Positions 13,067 through 58,338 of a DNA stretch of 64,000 nt are shown here, in pieces. Source of the stretch: Lagopus muta (Eukaryota; Chordata; Aves; Galliformes; Phasianidae); NCBI RefSeq assembly GCF_023343835.1, contig NC_064435.1:38836603-38900602 (forward strand). Reading direction: 5' to 3'. The first letter of the stretch is position 1; each line of letters begins with the position of its first letter. The position numbers were made by a program, and so were the translations under genes. The notes under the pieces were generated by a model. It worked only from the letters and a program-made list of their open reading frames with translations. It ran no database searches and was not told where the DNA came from.

Positions 13067-13720
13067 GTCATAGAATTATTAAGGTTGGAAAAGACCAATA
13101 AGAACATGTAATCCAAACATCAAGCCATCCACGCCATGCCCACCAACCATGTCCCTCAGTGCCTTGAATACCTCCAAGGACGGTGACTCCACCACTCCGT
13201 GGGCAGCATGTTCCAATACCTCAGCACTCTTTCTGAAAATAAGTTGTTTCTAATATCCAACACGAACCTCCCCTGTGCAACATGAGGCCATTCCCTCTCA
13301 TCCAATCACTGCTACCTGGGAGAAAAGGCCAACCTCCACCTCACCATAACCTCCTTTCAGGGAGTTGTAGAGAGTGGATAAGGTCTCCTCTGAGTCCTCT
13401 CTTCTCCAGACTGAACAACCCCAGTTCTATCAGCTGCTCCCCATCAGACTTGTGCTCCAGGTCCTTCACAGCTTCACTGCCCTTCTCTGGACACACTCCA
13501 GGGCCTCGGTGTCTTGTAGTGAGGGGCCCAAAACCGAACACAGTACTCGACACATGGCCTCACCAAAGCTGACTACAATCACTTCCCTGCTCGTGCTAGC
13601 TGCACTACTTCTGACACACTCCAAGATGCCATTGGCCTTCTTGGCCACTTGGGCATACTGCTGGCTCACGTTCAGCCAAACATCGGCTAACACCTTTTCC
13701 TCCATGCAAAATCCCTTCGT
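13067..13720 (-). repeat. CR1 LINE fragment with ORF2 C-terminal remnant
   Basis: This minus-strand CR1 runs from its 3' tail at the TCATAGAATTATTAAGG side (13067) back into the end of the reverse-transcriptase ORF. Translated remnants include KANGILEC, ALECVQRRAVKL and ELGLFSLEKRGLRGDLI, all typical of CR1 ORF2. It is 5'-truncated and frameshifted, so inactive. Its upstream edge lies only about 130 bp from the CCAAT box of the LYPLA1 promoter. Confidence 0.92.
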
Positions 13721-13956
13721 AATTGCTGCAAACCCCAAAGCAGAAGCAGCTGTGTAGAATCTGAAGAAGCCCAGCGCTGCCTTCCCTCAGAGCTGCCAGC
13801 ACCCAGCAGCGCTTCCCCTGCACCGCCCCGGTCTCCCGCCAACCCCACCGCAGCCAATCGGGGCGGTGACGGCGGGAACAGCCCCGCCCCCGGCCACCGC
13901 CCCGCCCCGCCTCCCGCCGTTGGCCGTAGTCCCGCGGCCGCCCGGCAGTCCGGTGT

Positions 13957-21789
<7,833 letters not shown>

Positions 21790-22247
21790 AATGACACGTG
21801 AGAAGCCTTCTACATAAACACCAGCATCAACTGTGGTAGAGTTAGTCTTTTCACATGCCTGATAAGAAAGCATTACTTCTGTACCTGCAGTGTTACTACT
21901 GTGTTGCAAATTTATACTTAAGACAAGGAGTAAATTGTACACATATGTGAGAAATGATAATCTTTGTAGTATTGATCATCCTCTGATGGGATTGAAAAAT
22001 GATACAGCTAGGTAACAGTGATAGAATGTAACCTGAATGTAACTATTTTAAGACTTTTGATTGCAGAATTTTAAACTATTTGTACAATCAAAGACTAAAC
22101 TTATGTGAGCAACATAAATGCGACCAGTTTGGTATACTTGAGACATGATTTGTTCTTAGTACTCGTTGAAAACAAATTAAAACATTTTGTGTATGTAATG
22201 GATGTATAAAGTGCACAACATGTAACAAAGTGGGCATATGATTGTAG

Positions 22248-22253
22248 AATAAA
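22248..22253 (+). terminator. LYPLA1: Poly(A) signal AATAAA of LYPLA1
   Basis: A canonical hexamer lies 459 nt past the LYPLA1 stop in AT-rich 3' UTR-like sequence, predicting a 3' UTR of about 480 nt. A further canonical hexamer at about 25589-25594 could serve a longer form, but nothing in the sequence shows that it is used. Confidence 0.55.
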
Positions 22254-25209
22254 TGTTACTGAGGACAAAGCTTTAAATGTTAAACATTAATTGTTGCTCC
22301 AAATAGGGTTTTTCTTCTAGAATGACTATTATAGTCAGCAGAAATATTTCCTGCATTTAAAACACCTCAGTTTTAAATGTTTTCATACAGGTAGATACTG
22401 TGGAAATGATGAAGGCACTCATTCCTCATTAGACCATCATTTGTTGCTATGCTGCTGTCATTTAGTTTGGATTACTATAAATTTATGCCAAATGCTGACT
22501 CAAACAATTCTGAAGAAGTGCATAGGAATAATTTGAGTTTTGTTTAAAATTCCTATTTTCATATTGAATAGCCACCTTACACTTCAAAATTGTAGCTTTC
22601 ATTTATATAGAAATGTTGATGATGTATTTTACATGAGCTATTCCAGCATATAGTTTTGACTTTACTGCCTGCTTTGGAGTAACTAAATGAAAACAGTGCA
22701 GCTGTGTAGTTTTTAGTTTTGTATATTGTTGAATCTCATCCGTAACACATTCTTACCATCTACTGCTTTCTTTTCTTCATACTGACACTTGAGATTTGTC
22801 TGGAAAAGAACACAACTTTATTTTCAACTGTATGATTTTGCATTTCCCTAGATTATTGTAGCCTAAAAATATGCTGAACTACTATTGGGGGAAAAAATCT
22901 TCAAGATAAAAAATGTCTCTTCTTTCAGAAGCTTACAATTCTAAAGTGCTCTGGATTACAGAAATCAGTGTGACAGCTTTTTTTTTTTTTTCTTTTCTTT
23001 TGTAATATACTTTCTGAAGTAGATGTTCTTTAGAGTTTATAGACCATCACCATGTGCCTAATGTTTAAAAAAGACACCATGGTTTTTACTACATAATATG
23101 GTGCATAACAATGTTCTATACTAAAATATGTTTGCAAGCAAAGAATGTTCCTGTCTTGAGTGCATCCGTGATGATCCGTGATGATCTGTTTTGTCAGCAT
23201 TGTGATTCATACCTACATAAAAGGTACTTACTCCTCAGCCAAATTAATCAGTGGTCTTCTTACAGAACATTTGGATTTATATCAGAGGCATCTGCCAGGA
23301 CAAATATATATACATTGGGAACTGCAGTCTCTAACATAGCTGCTGCCAGAAACCTGACACATTCACTTTGTCTGAGTTCTCAGATTTTAGTACTTTTCTT
23401 CATATATATCGAACTTCATTTTTAGGAAGCCAATTTACTTTCCTAATCCAGCTTCTCTGGTATACTGAATATCTCTTAATATGTAAAACTTAAGAAATGA
23501 TTTATTTTCACTGTATTGGAAAAATTCTAGAAATTCTGTCTGTGGCTGAGGAAAGTATCAAGTTTGAAGTTTAATTAGTCTTTTTACTTGGTCACCGTGT
23601 TCTGTATATTTGCCAATTTGTCTTTCAGCTAATTTTTTTCACATAAGGAAGCATAGTGTTATTGCAGTTGTGCCAATGTTCTGTTGAGAAAATAGTGTTT
23701 TCTAGCTTGGAGTCATTCCCAAATTGCATTAGCTAATATTCCAGTCCTGCTGAATTGCAAACTTGGTAACATAGCTGTATATTGCCCCTACATTTTAGAA
23801 GGCCACTCATTCCTCTATGTCTAAACTATGTCCTGAATATTGGCATGTTTCCAAAGTTCTATATGAGCTTCTGATTTTTTTTTTCCTGTACTGTTTTCTT
23901 GTGCTGTTTGTAAGTTGTTCAGTAACATCATTCTACTCTTGTTTATCTTCTAACTGTCTACTTGTTTGACATTTTTTTCTTCTGTTGGAATAATTTTAAA
24001 AAATACTTTTAAGATGCTAAAGTGAGATCACTCCTAGCTTTATTCTATCTTAACACTTTTCTCTGAGGCACTGTGTTCGTAGTTTGGAGTCAGTTTCTAG
24101 TACTTCTGCGTTTTCAGCTGTCAGCTTCAATTGTTTTCTTCATGATGCTTTCAAATGTTCTTCTATAAATGCTTTATATTGTAATTGCATTCAAATACCT
24201 GGCTATCATAACAAGATTTCTTGTTATACCGTTGTTTTGCTGCTTACTTAAACCGCAAAGAGCTGTGTTACCAAAATGTATGTAAGTAAATGTCATGACT
24301 TATTTGAATTTCTGTCTTCTAAGAAGAGTCCTTCCTCATGTTTGTGTTGCAGGGGAAGATGTGTATGTTGTAGTTAGAAGTTCCTAAATAATTCAGAAAC
24401 TAGAGAAAACTTTGTGGATGTATTTGAAGCCTCTCCTGTCTCTTCCCATAATACAGTGTCCAGAGTTACTGACTTGACTTTATTAATTTCCCACCTACTT
24501 GGAAAGCTGTGTGTGATCCTGTAGCTGAACTTAATCACTGCCTGATGTGATTTGATGCTAGGACAGTTGTCATAACTGGTGTGTATAATGATAGCTTGGC
24601 CCAGTGTATTTATTTCTACAATTTCTATTAAAACGGAGATGTTGGGCTGTCAGTGTTCTAAATATAAAGATCCCATTCTCAGAAGCTACAATTTAAAACT
24701 GGCCAAGAATTAATTTTATTTGTGCAGTATTAAACTTCCCCCAAAGGGTATGATGTCTGTTTAACCTGTTAAAGCATTTGATATGAAAGTGTCAATGTTT
24801 TTATCTGGGGTTTTCTAACTCCCTATCGCATTTCAAGTTCAACTGGTACTTACATTCATCTGCAGTTTTGTGAAGTCAGAAGTCTGACTTCTTGTTGCTC
24901 ATGTTTTAAATAAGTGCATCAAGTTATGTATTATAAGCCAAGTCTTTCAGCCAGTCTTGAAGTACAACTGTGGTGAGGGCTGTGTGTTTTGGTTTCTTAT
25001 TCCTGCCTTGTATGATTACAACACAGTAGATTGATTAAAAAAAGTACTGTATGCTGTAGCTGATACTAGAATTGTTAATTAAAACATGTTCTCTCTGATG
25101 GGCTACACTGAACTTCATTAAAGTTATTAGGATGCATCTTTCATGTAGGGATGCTATTTATGTTAACAGATGTGACTAAGAACAATCTTGAAGGTGTTAA
25201 TGAAGCCAT
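22254..25209. other. Region downstream of LYPLA1, no gene seen
   Basis: AT-rich sequence with scattered T runs. One open frame of 104 codons (23111-23425) has no recognisable domain, no splice context and a composition like its surroundings, so it is not called. Part of this stretch could be extended LYPLA1 3' UTR if a distal poly(A) site is used. Confidence 0.5.
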
Positions 25210-25440
25210 ATCATAGAATCACAGAATGGCCTGGGTTGAAAAGGACCTCAAAGATCATCTTGTTTCAACCCACCTGCCATGGGCAGGGTCACCAACCACT
25301 AGACCAGGCTGCCCAGATCCATATCCAGCCTGGTTTTGAATGCCTCCAGGGATGGGGCATCCACAACCTCATTGGGCAACTTGTTCCAGTGTGTCACTGT
25401 GTATCTTAAGTTTTTGTGAAGAAATACTGAGCACTTGCTC
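25210..25440 (-). repeat. CR1 LINE 3' fragment
   Basis: A minus-strand CR1 has its tail at ATCATAGAATCACAGAATGG, then the usual CCAACCACTAGACCAGGCTG and CCTCCAGGGATGGGGCATCC blocks. Translated in the element's sense it still shows HWNKLPNEVVDAPSLEAFKT, a hallmark of the CR1 ORF2 end. It is 5'-truncated, and similarity fades after about 25440. Confidence 0.9.
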
Positions 25441-25942
25441 TTTATGTTATCAAGCATAAGCCATTTATATTTAATGTAAACATTTAAGATGTAATTTAGT
25501 TTGCTCATCTATGACAAGGAATCCTAACTTGGAAAATTACTTCTTTAGTAGGGAAAATGTAAAATGTTTCCGTTTTTATCATTTGTGAAATAAAGGTGGT
25601 GTGGGCAAGTGTTCACAACTGTTTCTATGCATACTTGAAGAAGCTGAGCTTTCATGTGCTGTCATGCAGGTGCTTCAGAGGCCTATTGCAAATGTACTGC
25701 ATAGTAGTGTGTGAGTGATTCTGTAATGTAATACAAAAGCAGGATGATTTGTAGTTATTAAAAGTAAAAAGAATGCTAGTTTATTATTTGCTACCTTGAG
25801 AGAATGTTAAATATTACTTTTCATATTCCAGGTTAATTTTAATTTGGCTTGCTGAAACATGGAGGAAATTAAAGAAATCTAGTACTCTTACAGTAGGACA
25901 CTAAATAGCAAAGTCTTCTCACTGTGTACTTTTAGACCTTTC

Positions 25943-25962
25943 GGGGGGGGGGGGGGGGGGGG
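25943..25962. repeat. 20-nt G homopolymer
   Basis: Twenty consecutive Gs follow TTTC in otherwise AT-rich intergenic DNA. Such a run can form a G-quadruplex and is likely polymorphic in length or inexact in the assembly. Confidence 0.8.
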
Positions 25963-26571
25963 TTCTGTAATGTTAGGGAGGCTTCTGAAGTTCTGTTAGG
26001 TTTAGCATATGTAATACTTAATATTTTTGTTAAAGAAGCATATTTAAGGTTGGAGTTGGGGTTACTTGCTCTTCAGGTTAACTAATATTTGAGGCAGATT
26101 GGTGGTATATGTAGTATGAAGTAAACTTAACAGAAAACATGGAGATTATCTGGGAAGACGTGCTGTGAAGTGGTCGTTTGATGAAACTTGAGAGGAAGTA
26201 GGGCCTTCATGTGGTAAAAGTTGACCTTCACCCACCAGCAGTTTAATGAAAGTCTGCTTGTCTGCATAAACTGATGTCTAGAACGTAGTGGAGTACATTT
26301 ATGAAGTTAATGTATGCAAATGCATATTAGATGCGGTGCTATATGTGAATATATAATGGCAACATGAGAACATAGCTAGTAACAGTAAAGATGCAACAAT
26401 GCACAGAGTAATTTGTCAGTTCATGTTTATGGAAAACTTTTGGGATATTTTTCAATGTCCATTTACTCTTAGTCCTGGCATTCTTTTCTGTAGTTAAGTA
26501 ATCACAAGGAGAAAAGTTGCCTACAATTAGCATAATAGTAAATAATTATTATTATTACTTTGTAATTGGAA

Positions 26572-27443
26572 GCTGGGAGGAGTGGCTGAGATTAGAAGTC
26601 TGCACTGCCTTTCAATGAGACCTGGACAGACTGGAGAGTTGTGCAGAGAGGAACCTTTAGGTTCAACAAGAGTGAATGTAGAGTCTTGCACCTGGGGAAG
26701 AATAATGACTGCATCGATATGGGGTAGGCAGCTGACCTACCGGAGGGGAGCTCTGAGAAAGATCTGGGTGTTCAGGTGGACTACAGGTTGGCCATGTTGA
26801 TAATATCTGAAGAGTGGGTGTCAAGAGGGTGGGGTCAGAATCTTCAGTGCTGCCCAGTGCCAGGACAAGGGGAAGTAGGCACAAACTGGAACATGGGAAG
26901 TTTAATGTGAACATGAGAAAGCACTTATTTACTATGAGAGTGACAGAGCACTCTGGAACAGGCTGCCCGGAGAGGCTGTGGACTCTGCTTCTCAGCAGAT
27001 ACTCAAAATCTGCCTGGATGCTTTCCTGTTCAACCTACAGTGGTGTATGGGAACTGCTGAGTCACGGTCTGAACCTCTGATTGATCACCTGAGGCGAGCA
27101 CTGAGTCAGCCAGAGGAGCACAGGTGAAGGCAATTCACCTGTGCTGCCAGAAGGGATGGAGCCTGGCTCCACCTCTCCTAGACCTATTTAAGAGCTGGCT
27201 ACCAGTGGGGAAGGATCTTGTCTGGAGATCCCTCCTTCTCGTGTTTTGTGGGTGAGCCCTGCATAAGGGTAAGCCTTCCATTTATTCTCTTTTGTTATCA
27301 TTGTCTACTTTGCCTAATTCTCTTGTTTATTTTGTGATTGTAACATCTTGATATCCATTGATTATACAAGCAGGGAACCTGCTTTAGGAAGGAAGTTGGA
27401 CTCCGTGGTCTTCAGAGGTCCCTTCTAACTCCTACAGTTCTGT
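26572..27443 (+). repeat. CR1 LINE fragment interrupted by an LTR-like repeat
   Basis: The CR1 occupies 26572-27043 and resumes at 27369-27443. Its left part includes GAGACCTGGACAGACTGGAG, GTAGAGTCTTGCACCTGGGG and the GAACAGGCTGCCCGGAGAGG block. The right part has GGGAACCTGCTTTAGGAAGG and a terminal CCTACAGTTCTGTG. The two halves join as one CR1 if 27044-27368 is treated as a later insertion. The copy is truncated at its 5' end. Confidence 0.88.
27044..27368 (+). mobile_element. Solo-LTR-like element, copy 1 (325 bp)
   Basis: An old LTR-type fossil that begins TGTATGGGAACTG and ends ATTGATTATACA, giving TG...CA ends with short inverted termini TGTAT/ATACA. It holds a TATA-like TATTTAAG at 27185-27192 and an inverted repeat at 27119-27143 (arms CACAGGTGAA and TTCACCTGTG around GGCAA). 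Two related copies lie at 33944-34250 and 40237-40558. The flanks AGTGG and AGCAG may be a worn 5-bp target duplication. No internal viral genes accompany it. The family was not identified by name; ERV solo LTR is the best reading. Confidence 0.65.
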
Positions 27444-30400
27444 GTAATTTATGTATTAAACTTTATCCAGTACGGTATGAGACCACAGGTGTAGTAAATG
27501 AAGAAAGTGACATCATTTTCATAATGTCAACTCATTTGCAAATGGGGTTCTTTGAAGAAGAAGAATAGATGTAGAAGAAAAGATTTCTTTTTTCTTTGCT
27601 TTCTGCTCACATTATTGCCATTTGACTTTGGAACAACAGGCTTTATTAATTCTCTTTTTAGTGAAACGTACCTTTGATGTAACTCATTAAAACTGATTTA
27701 ATTGAAGTGCTAACATAATTTGACATCCACAAAATAAATCAGTAAGTAATGGTTTTCTTTCAGCTCTAGTTACTGGAAGAGAGCAACACGTTACCTCCTT
27801 TTATCTCTGTAAAAACTCCTGGCCAGTTTGCACAGATGTAGTCAACTTCACTTCAGACATCGAAGTGTGAGGTTTAGCTTTTCTGTGTAGACAAGTTAGC
27901 TTTCCCTCAAGGCAGTTCAGCATTTCTGGAAGGCTTCTTCTGTACGTAACAGAAAAAGATGATGGACTTTGAAAGTCAGAGTGTGAATGTTCACTGGTTG
28001 TGAATGTGAGCAAACTCTTGAATTACCTTATACTTGGAATGCTTTGCTAAGTAGTGCTTAAAATAATGAGAGCATGGGGTGAAAAGTCTTTAAAAGACTG
28101 GAGTATTTTGAATCTCTAGCAAAGAATAGTCTCCAGAACAGAGAGCAGGGCTGTCAGTGGTTTACAGTCTAGTTCATCTGAGTGACAGTCTAATAACAAA
28201 ACCTTAAAAATATATACAACAGGTTTTCTTAAATATTTTAAACTTTCACGCATAAATGCCTTCAGTTACAGATTTCAGTTGGGAAAACTGAGAATAGCAT
28301 TTTTAAATGATACTGCTAGCACCTGAATTTGAAAACGTGGTCTAACTTCAGGCCATGCCATTATAATCTACAGCTTATACAAGGAAATTAAGGATCCTAT
28401 CTGCTGAAGTACAATAAAAACAACTAATCAACACAAAAGTTACCATTTCAGAAAGTTTTGAGGGAAGTCTTGCATTTAGGAGGCATCAAAACTCAATTTG
28501 ATACAGATCCCCTGATGCGTCTAATATTGGACTAATCATTCATCCTCTGTGCAGAGCAAGGATCTAAATCTGTTGACTGATGTAGACCTGTTACAATTCT
28601 GTTTTGATAGACTTAAATCATTGTTACAGACAGTGCTAAAATAAAAAGGTGATGCACAGTGAACATAATTTGTTGTTCCGTAATGCCCTGTGGAATGCTG
28701 TTAATTTTATATTTTGCATGCTTACATTAACAGTTAATTAGAGGAGCTTTTCCATACAGATTGCTAGTTTGAAAATGGAAGATTTAAAGTGCATCATAAA
28801 GATCCTTCATTGCAAATTTTTTTTGTGTGTGCTACTGTTTGATCTTCCCTTGATTTCTCAGTATGCTGTTTCATAACAAAGGAATACAGTAGATTTCTAC
28901 AGCCTTTCATATGTGCACCCTGTTAGGAGAGCTATCTTATAAATGCCAGTATTGTAGGAGTACCTGTGGTTTTGTGTGCTACAGAATCAAAATGGTAGTC
29001 CGTTATGTGAGCTGTATTTTTTTCTTTTAATGCAGATGTTTGAAGAAAAGCATATGCATTCCCATCTGGTTATTCTTATATTTCCCTATCGAAATATTTC
29101 CCTGTTGCTACTTTTTTACTTTAGATGCTAAATGTATGATTTCTTTTCTCCTTACAGTCCTGCTACTGCCTCTTACAAGTGCTATGTAGCATTTGATTTA
29201 TGATCATAATTTCCTTACCTAACACAGTTTGAGTGTTAGAGGCAGATTTTTGAACGTTTTCCACATATTTCCATAGAATAAGGTATTCTTCTAAAATATA
29301 TTTGATGACTTCATTTCAGAGCTTAAAATGTTCAGTGTAAGCATACTGACAGGTCTAGACTAGATCTGATGATACTGACTAGATCTCTGAGTGTTATCCC
29401 TGACCTAATTTGCACCTACTGTAGAACACAGATGAACTTACTTGATGTGCAGTGTAGCAAAAGCTCTCAGCTGATAGCATACACTGCACTGCTTTTATTA
29501 TTGATCTGGTAGTGAGGGAAAAAAAGATAAACTTCATTTTAGGTTAACATAAAATTTAACCTGAATTCATGATTACGAGTACAAGGTTACTGCCTCTAGA
29601 CAAAATTGTCCAAACCTGAATTGTTGTAGTCCTTTATATATATATTATTTAGCAAAATATTATTTATCATAAATGAATGTGCCTTAGTTTTCTTGTTTGG
29701 GTGCGTAACAAATGAAAAATGTTTCTTTATGCTAGTCCTGTTCATGGACTAGATCTACCCTCTGGGAAGATGCCATATAGCTCCCAAATACATTTTATCA
29801 CTTCTATAATATCTTCGTATGCCAAGGCCTTTCAATGGCAGATGCTGCGACCATCATATGCACTGAGTGCTGTGCAGAAGTGCCTTAAAAGCAACTGTCT
29901 GTATGTAGTCTCATAATTGAAAGCAGTCTTGCTGCAAAGCACACGGCACATAGCTGCAATGGCAGTGGCTCCTTGTTCTCATTGTTTTCCTGAGTCTTGT
30001 GTAAGATGTGCCCATCTTACCTCTTCTCCAAAGTGTTCATGTTTTCCAGCCCTTGATTTACAACACAGACATCTGCAGCATTGCAAGCTTCCTAATAATA
30101 GAGTCTAAAGGCATGTATGAACACCCTCCTGAATCTCAGCAGTGGATAATCTGCATATCATCTTTATGTAACCTGCAGATATACTGACTGCTTTCTTGAA
30201 GTAAATGCAGTGAAAGTAGTTAAATGAAGCTGTGTTATTGTTTGTTTGTTATTCTCTCAACAACAAAATTAAGGGGGATATATTAACAGACAAGTTAACT
30301 GATGGTGCACATCATAGATTTACATCAAATTTCATCAGTTTGTATCCCAATTGAACACAGACAAGGCTTGGGCTACCAGGGAGACCAGGATCCATTTAGC

Positions 30401-30740
30401 ACCCTGCAGTGTAATGTGGGGCTCAGGTAAAGGTTTCTGCTGTGTCTCCGTTGCTTTTGTATTAGAGCTGAGTCCTGAACCTCAACTAAAATTGCCATCT
30501 GAAATCCTCCACGACACACTTCGAGGCAGACCTTCTGAAAGACCTTTCAGGCCCTAGGGAAGAAGGGATTTTCCCCCCGCTTAAAGAGAAGCGCTGTTAC
30601 TTGCAGTCGAAAACAAAATGACTGATTCCTGGCGGCATGCCGAGAGGCAGGGCTGTAACTGTGCGGGGAAGGTGTGTTTCTTTCAGGGCTGACGAGCACC
30701 GCGAACTGGAGGGGATAACGCAGCGAGCAGCTCATTCAAT
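27444..30740. other. Intergenic region before TCEA1, no gene seen
   Basis: Mostly AT-rich single-copy-like sequence. There are small open frames but no protein similarity, splice architecture or CR1 tail. Base composition becomes GC-rich only after about 30600, on approach to the TCEA1 promoter. Confidence 0.5.
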
Positions 30741-31076
30741 TGCACTTTGTTCTGCCTGGCAGCCACTGCCGTGCCCTCAGCGCTTTTTCCCTCTCGCTCA
30801 CGAGCCGAGGCGGGTACGAGCGGCGTTCCCGCGGCCCGCCCCCTGCCCGAGGCCCGCCCCGCCCCCGCCTGCTGTCGGCGCGCCGCAGCGCTGCCTGTGG
30901 CTCCCGCGGCCGGCGCTCGGCGGGCGCTGCCTGGCGCCGCCGCTGGGGCTGCTGGGTCGGGGCGCTGCGCCGCGGCCCGCCTCCGTCCCGGCCTTGCCGC
31001 CGTCCCGCCCTCCCGCCCGGCTCCGCCGTCGCGTCTCGGTGCTGGGGGTGCCGCCGCCACGCCGGCCCCGGCAGCC

Positions 31077-56864
<25,788 letters not shown>

Positions 56865-57153
56865 AGGAAGAAATTATCAAGACATCTGGACCAGTATGAA
56901 AGAGGATTTTGTAATTAGCTTTAAAAACTAGGCTAAGCAGCTAGCTTCCTGTGAACAAGAGGTTATTTGGTTTTCTTTTTTCCTTTCTTCTTTTTTTTTT
57001 TTTAATGCAGCATACATGCCTGAAGTTAGCCTTCATTTTGACACAGCCATCATTTCCTTAAATGCCTTCCTATAGCTGATAGTCAGTAGGGCCAGGTTGC
57101 TCGATTGTATGGTGAATGTTAAAATATTTTTTCATTTTTGTAAGTAAGTTGAA

Positions 57154-57159
57154 ATTAAA
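57154..57159 (+). terminator. TCEA1: Poly(A) signal ATTAAA of TCEA1
   Basis: The common variant hexamer ATTAAA lies 290 nt past the TCEA1 stop in GTTGAAATTAAACTTTT, followed by T-rich sequence. No AATAAA was seen between the stop and this site. Longer 3' UTRs are possible. Confidence 0.55.
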
Positions 57160-57868
57160 CTTTTACCAATGAAGTATTTTGATAATGTTTGTTTTTTTTC
57201 CCTAAGTATGCGAATCGTCTATTGTATTTTTAAGTCTGAAATATGCATCCTATTCCCATAATGTATTTTATTATTATACATAGAAAAAAAAAGTGGCTTT
57301 TATGGTGGAAAGAAAAATGCTTAAATCAAAGAAGCTGAGTTACATATCTAAACACTTCTTAGGCACAAAATAGCTCAGCATTTCAAGGTTTCTCGCATAA
57401 CTTTGCATAAAAACATTTTAAATTCAACTTACTTGATATTATGGCTGTAATTCAGAAAGCCTTCCTTTTTCTATTAGAAGAATAGATATATTTGATATAT
57501 TTTTTGCCTATGTGTGAGTCCTTTGGCAGAATTGCTTCTTAGAAATTATTTACAGGTTCATAATAGATTTTTCATTTAATTTGCTTTAGGCAGCAGCAGA
57601 CTAATTATATAGGTGTTTGCTATCGAGGAGAGTGCTGTGTTTTAGTGTATTTCTAGAGGAATGAGGGAAAAAAAAAAAGTTAAAAATGATCGCAAATTGG
57701 ATGGCAAGTAGACCTAAATTTCCATTGCTGTTCAAAACACATACAGGAGAGGCAGTGTTTGTTTATGCAACCTTCCTAATGCTATTTGTTCTTCAATCTT
57801 TCTGCCTGACTGCCACATGTAAGAAAATAATTAAAAGAGCTAGACCTGTGGTAATGTTTTCTCTGTTG

Positions 57869-58338
57869 TAGAATTGCTCAGGTTGGAAAAGACCTTAAAG
57901 ATAATCAAGTCCAACCATGACCTAACCATACTACCCTAACTCTAAGAACCCTCTGCTAAATCATGTCCCTGAGTACCACATCCAAACAATTTTAAACACA
58001 CACAGGGATGGTGACTCAACCACCTCCCTGGGGAGCCTATTCCAGTGCTTAACAACCCTTTTTCTAAAGAAATTTTTCCTGATATCCAGCCTAAACTTAC
58101 CCTGCCACAACTTGAGGCTGTTTCTCCTCATCCTGTCACACATCACCAGTGAGAAGAGCCCAAACCCACTCTCACTGCAATCACCTTTCAGGTGTGTGAA
58201 GAGAGCAATAAGGTTTCCCCTCAGCCTCCTTTTCCCCAGACTAAACAGCCCCACTTACTTTAGCCACTTCTCATAGGGCATATTCTCCAAGCCCTTCACA
58301 AGCCTTGTTGCCCTTCTTTGGTCCTGCTCCAGCTTTGT
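57869..58338 (-). repeat. CR1 LINE fragment between TCEA1 and RGS20
   Basis: A minus-strand CR1 has its tail near TAGAATTGCTCAGGTTGG, then CCTCCCTGGGGAGCCTATTCC-type sequence and CCCAGACTAAACAGCCCC. In element sense it still reads [17 protein letters not shown] and [19 protein letters not shown], the CR1 ORF2 end. It is broken and inactive. Confidence 0.9.

Noticed and set aside
23111-23425. A 104-codon open frame downstream of LYPLA1
   Set aside because: There is no domain, no splice context and no composition shift. It is probably chance or extended 3' UTR.
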